From positions 3,534,001 to 3,598,000 of the forward strand of contig NC_015177.1 of the NCBI RefSeq assembly GCF_000190735.1: a stretch of 64,000 nucleotides of DNA, in the 5' to 3' direction. The DNA is from Pseudopedobacter saltans DSM 12145. GTDB lineage: Bacteria; Bacteroidota; Bacteroidia; Sphingobacteriales; Sphingobacteriaceae. Below are positions 41,996 to 51,943 of this stretch, piece after piece; positions within the stretch are counted from its first letter, which is position 1, and every line of letters starts with the position of its first letter. The notes beneath the pieces are model-generated. The model searched no databases and was not told where the DNA came from. It saw nothing but the letters and a program-made list of their open reading frames with translations. The translations under genes were made by a program, and so were the position numbers.

Positions 41996-43854
41996 TCTGA
42001 TAGTTCAAGCCATCTATTACTTTTTTCTTCTAGTTTTTTCTTTGTGTCTTCTAAAACTTTTATGATTTCGTTTATTTTTTCTAAATCTGCTTGATTGTTT
42101 AATTCCTGCTCTAATCTTTTTATTTTTTCTTCTATTGCAGGAATCTCGTTATTAAGGTTGTCTAATTCTATTTTCTCTTTATAAGATATTTTATTCTTTT
42201 TATCAGTAATAGGAGTAGGAGCTGCGATTTGTTTTTCTTTTCTCTTTTGCTCTTCCTTTTCTAAAATTTTGATTTCTTCTTGTTCTGCTCTATAAAAACT
42301 ATAATTACCATTGAATATTTTGATACTGCCATTGCCTTCTAAAATAAATAATTGATCGGTTAATTTATCAACCAAGTATCTATCGTGGGATACTAATACT
42401 AATACACCTGGGAATTTTTCTAGAAACTCTTCTAAAACATTAAGTGTATCTATATCTAAATCGTTAGTAGGCTCATCCAGTATAAGAAAGTTTGGATTCT
42501 TAATTAATACTTTCATTAAATGAAGCCTTTTCTTTTCTCCACCGCTCAGTAAGCTTACAAAACCATGTTGCTTTTTTGGAGGAAATAGAAATAATGTTAA
42601 TAGTTGAGAAGCACTTATCGTGCTTCCATCAGCTAAGGTTATGTATTCTGCAATGTTTTTTACAACGTCAATAACCCGTTCTGATTCGTTGAAGCTCAAT
42701 CCAGACTGATGGTAATACCCGAATACAGTGGTTTCCCCTTTTTCTACTTTTCCGCTATCAGGATTTAATTCTCCCGTGATTATGTTTAAAAAAGTAGATT
42801 TTCCTGTTCCATTTTTTCCGGTTAAACCAATTTTATCTCCTTTTTTAAAGGTGTAGGAGAAATCTTTTATTATCTCCTGCTCGTTAAAGGTTTTAGAAAT
42901 ATGCTCTACTTCAAGTATTTTATTGCCTTGTCTGCTAACTTTAACATCTAATGCTATGGTTTCCTTTTTGTTTTTACCTTTTGTTTTATCTTCTAACTCA
43001 TAGAATGCATCTTTTCTTGCTTTTGATTTAGTTGCCCTTGCTTGAGGCATTCTACGCATCCATTCTAATTCTTTTTTTAGTAGGTTTTTGTTTTTTGCCA
43101 ACGTAGCTTCATCTATAGCATCTTTTTCTGCTTTCTTTTCCAGGTAATAAGCGTATTTGCCTTTATAGGTAAATACGTTTCCGTTATCTAATTCTATTAT
43201 TTCATTACATATGTTGTCGAGAAAGTATCTATCATGAGTAACCATTAATATGGTTTTTCCACCTGTCGTCAAAAATTTTTCAAGCCACTCTATAGTATCT
43301 ATATCTAAATGGTTAGTTGGCTCATCCAATACATATACATCAGGTTCGTCTATAAGTAATTTGGCTAAGCTTAATCTCTTCTTTTGTCCCCCCGATAGGG
43401 TAGATATATTTTGATGTAAGTTTGAAATACCTAGTCTTCCTAAAATAGTTTTTATATTATGTTCGTATTCCCAGGCATCTAAACTGCTGATTTCTTCTGT
43501 GAGCTTATTAACTAAATCTATATCTGGATTGTCTTGCTCAAGAAGCTCTTCATATTCTCTAATAACCTGTTGCTGTCTGTTGTTTAGGCTAAAAATGAAA
43601 TCACTTATAGTTGCTGCTCCATCAAATTGAGGATCCTGTTCCAGATAACCGAATTTGATATCTTTTGCTTTTACAACTTTTCCTTCGGTTGGTTTGAAGC
43701 GTTCGGCTAATAATTTTAAAAGTGTAGATTTTCCTGCACCATTTACGCCAACCAAAGCTACTCTTTGTCCCTGTTGTATTCCAAAAGTAAGATTTTTGAA
43801 CAACCACTGATCATTGTATGCATGACCCAATTGTTCTGCTGATATAATACTCAC
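41986..43854 (-). CDS. ABC-F ATPase (Uup-like)
   Basis: A 622-residue protein with two ABC modules and no membrane part. Module 1: GVNGAGKST (near residue 36), LSGGQKKRLSLAKLL, DVYVLDEPTNHLDI. Linker PtIM region about 230-310. Module 2: GKNGTGKST, LSGGEKKRLHLMKVL, FLILDEPTNDLDI. The C-terminal charged coiled coil (about 540-620) is as in Uup. ABC-F proteins act on ribosomes; Uup has also been tied to transposon excision. It overlaps the upstream oxidoreductase gene by four bases. Confidence 0.94.
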   Translation of the reverse strand: MSIISAEQLGHAYNDQWLFKNLTFGIQQGQRVALVGVNGAGKSTLLKLLAERFKPTEGKVVKAKDIKFGYLEQDPQFDGAATISDFIFSLNNRQQQVIREYEELLEQDNPDIDLVNKLTEEISSLDAWEYEHNIKTILGRLGISNLHQNISTLSGGQKKRLSLAKLLIDEPDVYVLDEPTNHLDIDTIEWLEKFLTTGGKTILMVTHDRYFLDNICNEIIELDNGNVFTYKGKYAYYLEKKAEKDAIDEATLAKNKNLLKKELEWMRRMPQARATKSKARKDAFYELEDKTKGKNKKETIALDVKVSRQGNKILEVEHISKTFNEQEIIKDFSYTFKKGDKIGLTGKNGTGKSTFLNIITGELNPDSGKVEKGETTVFGYYHQSGLSFNESERVIDVVKNIAEYITLADGSTISASQLLTLFLFPPKKQHGFVSLLSGGEKKRLHLMKVLIKNPNFLILDEPTNDLDIDTLNVLEEFLEKFPGVLVLVSHDRYLVDKLTDQLFILEGNGSIKIFNGNYSFYRAEQEEIKILEKEEQKRKEKQIAAPTPITDKKNKISYKEKIELDNLNNEIPAIEEKIKRLEQELNNQADLEKINEIIKVLEDTKKKLEEKSNRWLELSELI

Positions 43855-44507
43855 GCTAGTTCCTTTATTTTATCTGATGTATATGTATAAACGCCGTTTT
43901 TGTATTCTAATGATACATTGTACATCGCTTTAGCAATATCTAAAGCTTTTGTACTTCTGTACTTTTTGAAAGATCCTACCAAGAGTGGATCAATAACTTT
44001 AATAAGGAAGGAAGTTATTTTTTCTCCTAATCTAAATTCGTTTCTGTTTCCTAATATTAATGAAGGCTGATAGATATTAATAGAAGGAATTTCTGTTTCT
44101 TTAATAAAATCTTCCAATTGTCCTTTTATCTTATTGTAGAATAGGGGAGAAGCAGAACTCGCTCCAACTGCCGATACTAAGTGAATTTGTTTTAATCCTT
44201 TTCTGGATGCCATATCTGCAAAGAATGAGGGTATAGTTATATCTACAAAAATATAATCTTCTTTATTGGGCGTTTTTTTCTGTGTGCTCCCTAAACAAGA
44301 GAATAATATATCCCCGTGTATGTGTTCCCGTAAAGACTCTAAATCTTTAAAATCGGTTATGATTTGATTTAGTTTTTGGTGTTCAATTTCTAACTGCTTT
44401 CTTACAAAAACAGTGATGTAGGAATATTGGTGACTTTTCAATAAAATATCGAGAAGTAAACTACCTACCAATCCATTTGAGCCTAAAACAATTACGTTAG
44501 AATCCAA
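43851..44507 (-). CDS. NAD(P)H-binding Rossmann-fold oxidoreductase
   Basis: A 218-residue short-chain/atypical SDR protein: GSNGLVGSLLLDILL (9-23) is the dinucleotide-binding loop, FSCLGSTQKKTPNKEDYIFVD and HLVSAVGASSASPLFYNKIKGQLE resemble the HTATIP2/YwnB-like NAD(P)-binding family. The YxxxK pair is seen as Y-N-K-I-K. The substrate is unknown. Its stop overlaps the ABC-F start (ATGA), so the two are coupled. Confidence 0.85.
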   Translation of the reverse strand: MDSNVIVLGSNGLVGSLLLDILLKSHQYSYITVFVRKQLEIEHQKLNQIITDFKDLESLREHIHGDILFSCLGSTQKKTPNKEDYIFVDITIPSFFADMASRKGLKQIHLVSAVGASSASPLFYNKIKGQLEDFIKETEIPSINIYQPSLILGNRNEFRLGEKITSFLIKVIDPLLVGSFKKYRSTKALDIAKAMYNVSLEYKNGVYTYTSDKIKELA

Positions 44508-44689
44508 TTACCCTAAATTTAGGATACAAAGGTAAACATTTGGAATTTGGTAGTAAATAACAAGCTTTAAACTTATCTAATTATTATTTTGAGATGATTA
44601 TGTGTATTGTTAGATATATTTTTAGGGTATTATAATACTTAGTAATCTTAGCCAGGAAGATATAACTAAGTTTGTCCTATTTTATACGT

Positions 44690-45478
44690 TTATCTGTTTA
44701 TATAAAGATCTGCTTGAAAGGGTTTCAATGAAATTGTCTGATAGCTTCTTACTGTTACAGATCCTACCTGTGCCGGGATCCAATTTGGAGTATCCTTTAT
44801 TATTTTTAGAAGTTGTTTCTTTTGATTTTTCGACAATTCAGGAATACTGGTTAATGTTATTTCTGATAAACTTCCATCCTTCTCGACTATGAATTTGCCT
44901 TTAACTAATTTAAAATCGTTTATTAGCCAATCCAGATCCTTTGTTTTATTTCTAATATAAGCCTCCTGTGCTTTAGTTCCTCCAGAGAAAGATGCAACTT
45001 TATCTACTGTATTGAAAATATAGTCAGGATTTTCTTTAAGTAGTCTTTCAGCATCGGCTTTTTCATAGGAAAATATAATAGGTATGGAATAAGAAACCCT
45101 TACAATACTGTCGTTCTTTTTCCCAGGAATCCATTTTGGCATATTTTTTACCAATCTAATCGCTTCTGCATCCATATTTTTGGAGTTAGGGACGGAACGT
45201 AGTATTTTTACATTGCTTATTGTACCGTCTTTTTCTACAATGAAATTGGTAGTGATTCTCCCTTGTATCTTATTCTCTTTTTCCCAATCGGGATATTTAA
45301 GGTTTTTATTAATGTATTCATATAATGCAGTTATTCCACCGGGATAAGAAGGATCCTGCCTTCCTGAGCCAAATACTGCATTTTTTTCTAAAGACGTATT
45401 TATTTTATTCTCCTGACTAATGGAATTAGAAAAGATACAGCTTAAAAAAATACTACTGATAATATGCTTTAGATTCAT
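44690..45478 (-). CDS. Secreted protein with two TonB C-terminal domains
   Basis: A 262-residue protein with a signal peptide (about 5-22) and two TonB_C-like units. The first, about residues 40-135, is canonical: YINKNLKYPDWEKENKIQGRI, FIVEKDGTISNVKILRSVP, AIRLVKNMPKWIPGKKNDS, SYSIPIIF. The second, about 160-255, is diverged: KGKFIVEKDGSLSEI, LLKIIKDTPNWIPAQVGS. There is no membrane anchor plus Pro-rich spacer as in true TonB, so it cannot couple to ExbBD in the usual way. Function unknown, probably periplasmic. Confidence 0.85.
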   Translation of the reverse strand: MNLKHIISSIFLSCIFSNSISQENKINTSLEKNAVFGSGRQDPSYPGGITALYEYINKNLKYPDWEKENKIQGRITTNFIVEKDGTISNVKILRSVPNSKNMDAEAIRLVKNMPKWIPGKKNDSIVRVSYSIPIIFSYEKADAERLLKENPDYIFNTVDKVASFSGGTKAQEAYIRNKTKDLDWLINDFKLVKGKFIVEKDGSLSEITLTSIPELSKNQKKQLLKIIKDTPNWIPAQVGSVTVRSYQTISLKPFQADLYINR

Positions 45479-45549
45479 AACGTAAAATGGTTATAAATCT
45501 AATTTATAAAATAAAACAGAAAATAACTTTTAAATCAATGTGTTCATGT

Positions 45550-45987
45550 TTAACTAGAAAAAACTCTTTTACTTAAATAAAAGTTCTCCTTTTCAGTCAT
45601 CAATGCTTTTTCCTGCTTTTTCTTATCTGGGTACCCCAATAAATGTAAGGTTCCATGAATAATAACTCGGTGTAACTCATCCGCAGTTTTTACCCCAAAT
45701 ATTCTGGCATTTTCCTTTACCCGTTCAATACTGATGAAAACATCTCCATAAATCATTCCTTCGTCTTCCGAATTATCAAAAGTGATGATGTCTGTATAAG
45801 TATCATGATTTAAATATTCCTGATTTATTTTTAAAAGATATTCATCAGAACAGAGGATGAAATTAAGCTCCTGTAGCTCTTTTTTTTCTGTAACTATAGT
45901 TTGGTTTATCCAGCTTCGAAGATTGTTTATATCGCTTATTTTGTAGCTTATATCTTCTTTGTAAAAGTTTATGGGTAACCTTTTCAT
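45550..45987 (-). CDS. ybeY: Endoribonuclease YbeY (rRNA maturation factor)
   Basis: A 145-residue UPF0054 protein needed for 16S rRNA 3' processing and ribosome quality control. Marks: INQEYLNHDTYTDIITFD and YGDVFISIERVKENA, then HRVIIHGTLHLLGYPDKKKQE. The usual zinc motif HGxLHLxGyDH lacks its third His here (GYPDK). I recall the same change in other Bacteroidota, so a different third ligand is likely. The start is the ATG at 45987. Confidence 0.93.
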   Translation of the reverse strand: MKRLPINFYKEDISYKISDINNLRSWINQTIVTEKKELQELNFILCSDEYLLKINQEYLNHDTYTDIITFDNSEDEGMIYGDVFISIERVKENARIFGVKTADELHRVIIHGTLHLLGYPDKKKQEKALMTEKENFYLSKRVFSS

Positions 45988-46168
45988 TAAATAATTGTTT
46001 TCAACGCAAAGATTGCAATAATATTTAAGTTCTCAGTTCAGATTTACAATTGCTGATTTAAACTTTTTTGATAGGAAGTCTCTATAGAAAATTTTAATTA
46101 ATAAAATATCAATTATCTCTGTTCTACCTGATTAAGGTCGACCTTCCTCTTATTATAATGCACTGAAA

Positions 46169-46597
46169 TCACAGTTTAAAATGCAATTCTACCTCATTTC
46201 CTTTGGTATTGAATATGCATTGATCGGCAAGTTTTTTCATGATGAAAATCCCTCTTCCACTTAGTTTTTCCAGATTTTCCGGCGAAGTTGGATCGGGTAA
46301 ATTATTAAAATCAAAACCCTCTCCCTCATCTGCGATAGAAAAGATGATCCTTCTGTTATCAATATTTTCAACGTTAATGTATACTATCTTCGTTGGATTT
46401 TCTTTATTCCCGTGTACTATGGCGTTTGATACTGCTTCGTTTACACAAGTCATCATATTCGCATAGACATCATCATTTAAATTTAATGTGGGAACAAGGT
46501 TATCTATAAAATTTTCTACCAGAGCAATGCTTGCACTCGTAGAAGGAAGTTGAAGCGAGTAAAGTCCCTTATCTAATATCTGTGTAATATTCGCCAT
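46169..46597 (-). CDS. HATPase-domain protein (anti-sigma factor kinase type)
   Basis: A 142-residue GHKL ATP-binding protein. N box: VNEAVSNAIVHGNKENP; G1 box: IADEGEGFDFNNLPDP; G2-like: LSGRGIFIMKKLADQ. It has no phospho-acceptor His or receiver domain, so it belongs with RsbW/SpoIIAB-type serine kinases, which bind sigma factors or phosphorylate antagonists. No sigma or antagonist gene is nearby. It lies two bases after the DUF4175 gene and is surely co-transcribed with it. Confidence 0.88.
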   Translation of the reverse strand: MANITQILDKGLYSLQLPSTSASIALVENFIDNLVPTLNLNDDVYANMMTCVNEAVSNAIVHGNKENPTKIVYINVENIDNRRIIFSIADEGEGFDFNNLPDPTSPENLEKLSGRGIFIMKKLADQCIFNTKGNEVELHFKL

Positions 46598-46599
46598 AG

Positions 46600-49500
46600 C
46601 TATTCCTCTGATTTTAACTTTTCAAGATACTGATTGCTTTTCGTTTTATAAAAATTATTTAACGAAGGTGGCACTGTCTTTAAAAGCTCAGAATCTTTCC
46701 TCTTAAGTTCGTTATATTCTTTCAATATTAAGTTGTAATTAGGAGCAAAATCTTTACCACTTTTACTTTCTCTGTCTTTGTCTTGTTCTCTTTCCCTTTC
46801 TGCTTTTTCTGCCTCTAATAATTTTATCTGGATGTCTTGTTGTCTAAGCAGAGACTGTTCCGTAATACGTTTGTTTACGAGTTCCGTTTCTGTTTGTTCC
46901 ATTTCTTTCATTATTTTTTCCAGATTTCCAGATTTTCCCGTTCCATCTTTGTTCATTTTTTGGTTAAGCTCTTGCAGAGTTTGCCTGATCATTTGTTGCT
47001 GTTTAGCCATTTCAGAAAACTGACGACTTATATTGCTTTTGCCTGGTTTTCCGGGCTCAGAGCCTTCTTTTTGCATTTGCTCTTTGGCTTTCTGCATGTT
47101 TTTATTGAGCTCTTCCTGCATTTTGGAAAGTTCGGACATACCAGGTTGGGGCTTTCCTTTACCTCCCGATTTTGCATTCTTCATGGCATTTTGTAATTGC
47201 TGCAAAGCTTCGCTCAACATAAGAGCCAGGTTATTGATCGAGGTGAGCGCATACTGCTGATTTTTATTTATCTGCGCTATATTTCTGTCTGGTATATTTT
47301 CTAATGTACTATTTAAGTTTTCTCTGATTTGTGTTACTTCCTGATTTACTGCTGTAGATATTTGAGGAACTTTTTTACTTAAACTGAACAAACTATCCTC
47401 AACCATTTTTAAATTATCTGAGATTTCCCGCTGTTTTTTTCCAAGCTCTGTAAACTTAGGACTCGATCCGTCGGTAGATTTCATTTCCAGCATTACACTT
47501 TCCTGATTAAAGGATGATCTAAGCAAGTTTTGCAACAACTGTCTCAGAGATTTCATATCTACAGAAATCTGCTCTTCCGAAGATTCCTGCTGCATCTCTT
47601 TTAGCTGCTGAGCCAGGTCCTGCATTTTCTTTCCCGCATCTTTTTGGCTACCGCTTGCCTGCTGTTTGTTGTTCTGTTGCAGCTGCTTTAAAGCATCGTT
47701 TATTTTTTTGTCGATATCCTGTTGCTGTTGTTCCTTTAAATCATAGTTATCGGGCCGGTCCAGTGCATCGTTTTTTTGTTTAGCTTCCTGTAAGCCCTTC
47801 TTTATTTCTTCGAATTGCTTTTGGATTTCGGCCTGTTTCCGAATGTCATTTTCTTTACTGTTTTGCAATTGTTTATCGGCAAGATCTTCCAGTTTCTGGA
47901 TTTGCTCGTTCAGTTTTTGCTCCGATTCTAATTTCTTATACAATTCTAAAATCCTATCCAGCTCTTTTTGTAAAGATTTATTGTCGCTTTGCATTTGCTT
48001 CATATCATTTTGCTGAGGAAGATCCTTGTTTTTTTCGTCCATCAGTTTTTGAAGGTTTTTAAGCAATTCTTTGGTCTTTTCGTCCAGCACATTATCAAAC
48101 AGTTCCTGAATCTGCTTTTGCTTCTCCAGCAATTCCTTATCTTTTTCTATTTGGCTCCTTTCGAGGATATTTTTCTTATTCTCATCACTAATCTCTTTCA
48201 ATAATTTCTCCAGTTTCTCCTGTTTATCCAACAGTTCTTCAATTTGTTTTTTCTGCTCAAAATCAAGAGATTTTGTGTTTAACAATTCCTGGTTTAGCTT
48301 CTGTGCATCCTGTTGTATTTTTTGAGACTGTCTTATTGCAGACTGCATCTTTTGTTTCACCTGTGCAGTGCTTTGATTCGCCTTTTCGAAACTTTCGCTT
48401 ACAGTAGGGGATTTATATATCTTTTGCGGGCTTTTTGTTATTTTGGATCCATTTACGCCATCATTATCACTAATCTGAAAATAATAGCTCAATTCATCCC
48501 CTTCTTGTAAATTAAGTGTATTTAAAGGCCAGAAATAAAAGAAATTACTGCTGGTTTTCCCTGTGAATTTAATAGGAACTTTATAGTTTTTGCCATTTCC
48601 GGATTTATTACTGGGATTTTTAATTTGATAGTGAAAGCTAAGCTGATTTAATCCGTAATCATCACTTATTCTTCCCATAAAATAAATCACCCGGGAATTT
48701 AAAGAATCCGGACGTTCTTCGATTTCTATTTGAGGATACTGATCAGGGATTACGTTTATCTGATGTTTTATTGCTTCGTCTTCATTGTCAATATTATTCA
48801 GTCGGATAGCAAATGAAGAGGATTCTTTTGCAATATGAGATATAGTGAAGGAATTATTTTTATCAGTCAGAACAATGTTTTTATTATCGATATTAAAACC
48901 TATTCTTTCTGTATTTTCTGTTTTCAGATTCCAGATAATTCTGGTTCCCTCCGGAATGATCAAATCTCCTAAATTCACATTTTTATCATTCCCTCTTTGA
49001 AGATAAGCTGGATATAATAAAGAAATAGATGATCCGATTAATAAGGGCTTTTTGTGAACAATTAAGTTATAGCTTTCGGAATAATAATCTCCCGCTTTAA
49101 ATTGGAAAGTTTTACTCTGCTGAATATTTTTAAAAATGTAGCTGAAATTAAGAATATCTTCTTTTTTCAGTTTAAAGCTGTTTTGTCCATCAATCAAATA
49201 AATATCCTGAGGGATTTTATCTCCGCTAAGTTTCAATTCCAGCTTAAAATCTTCGCCTTGAACTGCTTCTAATTTTTTGTTTTGTATTCGAAACTTAAAA
49301 GGAGCTTGTCTTACATAAGTTTTATTATGATTAATAATTCTTGTTGTTCCTTCTTTTAAAATAGCAGGAGCTATAATAGCCAATATAATGATGATAAACA
49401 GGGGGATAACCGCATAGGGGAGATACTTTTTATTTTCGCTTATTTTGATTGCAGAAACAAAGGGTATTGGCTGCATCTGATTAGATTTTTGCTCGATAGC

Positions 49501-49887
49501 AGCTAATATTAAGTCTTTATGTTGTGGGTTTTCCGTTGCAGACTTGTGCAATTGCAACGTGTTGATTAGTTTATCCTGTATATCTGAAAAATGCTCGCCA
49601 ATAATTTCCGACGCTCTTTCATAGCTAATAACCTTACCAAGCTTGAAATATTTGAGCAGAGGCTTTATTACTAAAAAATACGCTATCAGTAACTGTCCCA
49701 GACAAAAAATATAGAATAATCCGGTTTTAAGTTTAGGTGGAAAATAGCCATAATACTCGGCGATGATTATGATGAGGTAAGGTATAAGAAAAGCAAAAAC
49801 CAGCCAAATACTGCCCCTTAGTACTTTGTTTAAATAGTACTTTCTGATAAAATCATCAATTTTAGCTATTAGCGAGTTGTAACTCAT
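46600..49887 (-). CDS. DUF4175 giant membrane protein
   Basis: About 1,095 residues from the ATG at 49885-49887; an ATG 18 codons upstream gives an unlikely extension, and the chosen MSYNSLIAKIDDFIRKYYL start is the conserved one. Helices at about 25-47, 55-77 and 156-175; then a periplasmic region with Ig-like strands (to about 510); then roughly 550 residues of Gln/Lys/Glu-rich coiled coil (KQKQIQELFDNVLDEKTKEL and similar). The family is found in Bacteroidota and alphaproteobacteria with unknown role; it looks like an envelope scaffold. It heads a cluster with the HATPase and, 181 bases further, ybeY. Confidence 0.88.
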   Translation of the reverse strand: MSYNSLIAKIDDFIRKYYLNKVLRGSIWLVFAFLIPYLIIIIAEYYGYFPPKLKTGLFYIFCLGQLLIAYFLVIKPLLKYFKLGKVISYERASEIIGEHFSDIQDKLINTLQLHKSATENPQHKDLILAAIEQKSNQMQPIPFVSAIKISENKKYLPYAVIPLFIIIILAIIAPAILKEGTTRIINHNKTYVRQAPFKFRIQNKKLEAVQGEDFKLELKLSGDKIPQDIYLIDGQNSFKLKKEDILNFSYIFKNIQQSKTFQFKAGDYYSESYNLIVHKKPLLIGSSISLLYPAYLQRGNDKNVNLGDLIIPEGTRIIWNLKTENTERIGFNIDNKNIVLTDKNNSFTISHIAKESSSFAIRLNNIDNEDEAIKHQINVIPDQYPQIEIEERPDSLNSRVIYFMGRISDDYGLNQLSFHYQIKNPSNKSGNGKNYKVPIKFTGKTSSNFFYFWPLNTLNLQEGDELSYYFQISDNDGVNGSKITKSPQKIYKSPTVSESFEKANQSTAQVKQKMQSAIRQSQKIQQDAQKLNQELLNTKSLDFEQKKQIEELLDKQEKLEKLLKEISDENKKNILERSQIEKDKELLEKQKQIQELFDNVLDEKTKELLKNLQKLMDEKNKDLPQQNDMKQMQSDNKSLQKELDRILELYKKLESEQKLNEQIQKLEDLADKQLQNSKENDIRKQAEIQKQFEEIKKGLQEAKQKNDALDRPDNYDLKEQQQQDIDKKINDALKQLQQNNKQQASGSQKDAGKKMQDLAQQLKEMQQESSEEQISVDMKSLRQLLQNLLRSSFNQESVMLEMKSTDGSSPKFTELGKKQREISDNLKMVEDSLFSLSKKVPQISTAVNQEVTQIRENLNSTLENIPDRNIAQINKNQQYALTSINNLALMLSEALQQLQNAMKNAKSGGKGKPQPGMSELSKMQEELNKNMQKAKEQMQKEGSEPGKPGKSNISRQFSEMAKQQQMIRQTLQELNQKMNKDGTGKSGNLEKIMKEMEQTETELVNKRITEQSLLRQQDIQIKLLEAEKAEREREQDKDRESKSGKDFAPNYNLILKEYNELKRKDSELLKTVPPSLNNFYKTKSNQYLEKLKSEE

Positions 49888-50062
49888 ATTTTGTAACCAA
49901 TAAAAATCAGAATAATGAATATAAATACCATGCAAATGCATGACATTTTTTACACATTATCACACGTTAGTATAACTGTAAAGGTTATTTTATAGTTATA
50001 CATGTTTTTATGTGATTTCATTCTCTGCCAGATATAATAATAATGATAGAAATGAAGCTTTA

Positions 50063-51289
50063 TTATAAATCAGTACGTAATTGTTCGAATCTTTTCGTAC
50101 TCAATCTGGAACTTATATATGATGCAATAAAAGAAATGAAGAAAACGGTTATAAAAACCAATAAATAGTCTAGTAATCTGATTTTTATTGGATAGGCACT
50201 TATTAATAAATTTCCGTCACCCATAGAGATCAACCCAAAATGTTGTTGCAATAGACAAAAAATAGTTCCTATAATCAATCCGCCCAAACAGCCGAACAGA
50301 GAAATCATTAATCCTTCCAGAAGGAAAATCCTATTGATAAGCTTTTTAGGGGCTCCAAGGCTGTTTAATATGGCTATATCCTTACGTTTGTCGATAACAA
50401 GCATGGTAAGAGAACCAATAATATTAAAAATAGCAATAATAAGAACAAAAGTAAGAATGAAATAGATTGCCCATTTTTCAGAATTAAGCACTTTGTAAAG
50501 AAGTTCGTTCTGTTGTATTCTATTTTTTACAAGAAACTTGTTTCCTAAAATTTGCTCTATCTTTTTCTTTATGGCATCAGATTGCTCTGGGTCTTTTAAG
50601 AAAATCTCTATATAACTTACATTTTTATCTTCCCCAACCAATATCCTGGCGGTATTTAAGGGAATTATCGCCATGTTGTTTTCTTCCTGTTGCACCTGAA
50701 AGACTCCAACAGGTTGCAATTGTTCCGAAACAAATTCTTCGGCAGCGGAAAAACTACTTTTTCTTCCTTTTATCGGAGAATATATTTCCAGTTTACGTAT
50801 CTGGTCGTTAATATTTACACCTAAAACATATTGTACTGTAGAACCTATCACCGCATAATTTGCGTAGTCGTCTTTTAAAATAAATTCACCATTCACCAAA
50901 GAACTGTCAACATAGGGATCTTTAAGATAATCATCGCTTACGCCTTTTATCTGACCAATAAACTGGTAATTTCCATAGCGCAAAAGCGCTTTCTCCTGTA
51001 AGACTTGGGTATAGGAAACGTAATTGTTCAGCGATTTAACTTTTTCAAAATCAGAGGTTGTTGGGTCAAATACCTTACCGGTTTTGGGTTCTATTTTAAG
51101 ATCCGGAGAATGGTAATTATACATTGATAAAACCAGGTCTTCGAAACCATTAAAAACAGAAAGTATGATGATTAAAGCGGCGCTTCCTACAAAAACGCCA
51201 AGCATAGAAATACCAGAAATGATATTAATGGCATTTGTAGACTTCTTTGAGAATAAATATCTCTTGGCTATGTAAAAAGCAATATTCAA
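50063..51289 (-). CDS. ABC transporter permease, LolC/LolE family
   Basis: A 408-residue FtsX/MacB-type permease: N-terminal helix (about 20-43) in FSKKSTNAINIISGISMLGVF, a large periplasmic MacB_PCD domain (about 55-255), then three helices (about 272-300, 318-345, 372-397). ILTFVLIIAIFNIIGSLTMLV and DIAILNSLGAPKKLI are family blocks of lipoprotein-releasing permeases. The ATPase partner (LolD) is not adjacent. It starts one base after the stop of the MBL hydrolase gene, so the two form an operon. Confidence 0.9.
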   Translation of the reverse strand: MNIAFYIAKRYLFSKKSTNAINIISGISMLGVFVGSAALIIILSVFNGFEDLVLSMYNYHSPDLKIEPKTGKVFDPTTSDFEKVKSLNNYVSYTQVLQEKALLRYGNYQFIGQIKGVSDDYLKDPYVDSSLVNGEFILKDDYANYAVIGSTVQYVLGVNINDQIRKLEIYSPIKGRKSSFSAAEEFVSEQLQPVGVFQVQQEENNMAIIPLNTARILVGEDKNVSYIEIFLKDPEQSDAIKKKIEQILGNKFLVKNRIQQNELLYKVLNSEKWAIYFILTFVLIIAIFNIIGSLTMLVIDKRKDIAILNSLGAPKKLINRIFLLEGLMISLFGCLGGLIIGTIFCLLQQHFGLISMGDGNLLISAYPIKIRLLDYLLVFITVFFISFIASYISSRLSTKRFEQLRTDL

Positions 51290-51928
51290 TTATCGTAAAA
51301 ATGGATTGTTAGCTTTTTCGAAACCTATTGTTGTTGCAGGTCCATGTCCCGGATATACTTTTGTGTCGTCTGGTAGTATAAAAAGGTTGTTCTTAATACT
51401 GCTGATTAATGTTTCGAAGTTTCCTCCCGGTAAGTCAGTTCTGCCGATGCTGCCATAAAAAAGCACATCTCCACCAATTAAAGTTTTCGACTCTTCGTGG
51501 TAAAAACACAAATGAGCAGGAGAGTGGCCCGGCGCAAAAATGATCTTTAAAATACTATTTCCAAATTTTACGGTATCTTCTTCAGTTAAGAAAGCTTCAG
51601 GTTCAGGAGATATTTCGTAATTAAAACCTTGTTGAGGGGCATAAGATGGAACAGCGTGAAGCAATTGCAGCTCACCTTTATGAATTTGTGGTCTCAGCCC
51701 ATAAATGTCGAAAACAAACTTATTTCCCAGCACATGGTCGATATGACAATGTGTATTAAGTAAGATTTCGGGTTTAAGATTATTTTCTTTTATATAATTT
51801 ACAACAGCGTTTTGTTCTGTTGCATTGTACATTCCCGGATCTATAATAACACAAGAGCCTGTTTCGTCAGAAAGGACATAAGTATTTTCCTGATATGGGT
51901 TATTTACAAATTGCTGCAGCTTCAACAT
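51290..51928 (-). CDS. MBL-fold metallohydrolase (glyoxalase II-like)
   Basis: A 212-residue cytosolic metallo-beta-lactamase-fold hydrolase. Binuclear site: H60-C-H62-I-D64-H65 in NTHCHIDH, later His in FAPGHSPAHL, the Asp in IGGDVLF and the last His in VYPGHGPATT. It is shorter than true glyoxalase II and resembles the YcbL group, which may hydrolyse thioesters. It abuts the LolE-type permease gene downstream and lies 15 bases after the alpha/beta hydrolase gene. Confidence 0.92.
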   Translation of the reverse strand: MLKLQQFVNNPYQENTYVLSDETGSCVIIDPGMYNATEQNAVVNYIKENNLKPEILLNTHCHIDHVLGNKFVFDIYGLRPQIHKGELQLLHAVPSYAPQQGFNYEISPEPEAFLTEEDTVKFGNSILKIIFAPGHSPAHLCFYHEESKTLIGGDVLFYGSIGRTDLPGGNFETLISSIKNNLFILPDDTKVYPGHGPATTIGFEKANNPFLR

Positions 51929-51943
51929 AAAATTAATTTTTTA

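Noticed and set aside
46134-46145. AAGGTCGACCTT perfect palindrome
   Set aside because: Only 12 bases, between co-oriented genes, with no promoter element next to it; one such palindrome can occur by chance.
47989-48204. Leu/Phe-rich frames opposite the DUF4175 coiled coil
   Set aside because: They arise from reading Gln/Lys/Glu codons on the other strand; no independent start or context.
49970-50001. GTATAACT/AGTTATAC inverted repeat near the DUF4175 start
   Set aside because: Long spacer of 16 in AT-rich DNA; too weak to call.
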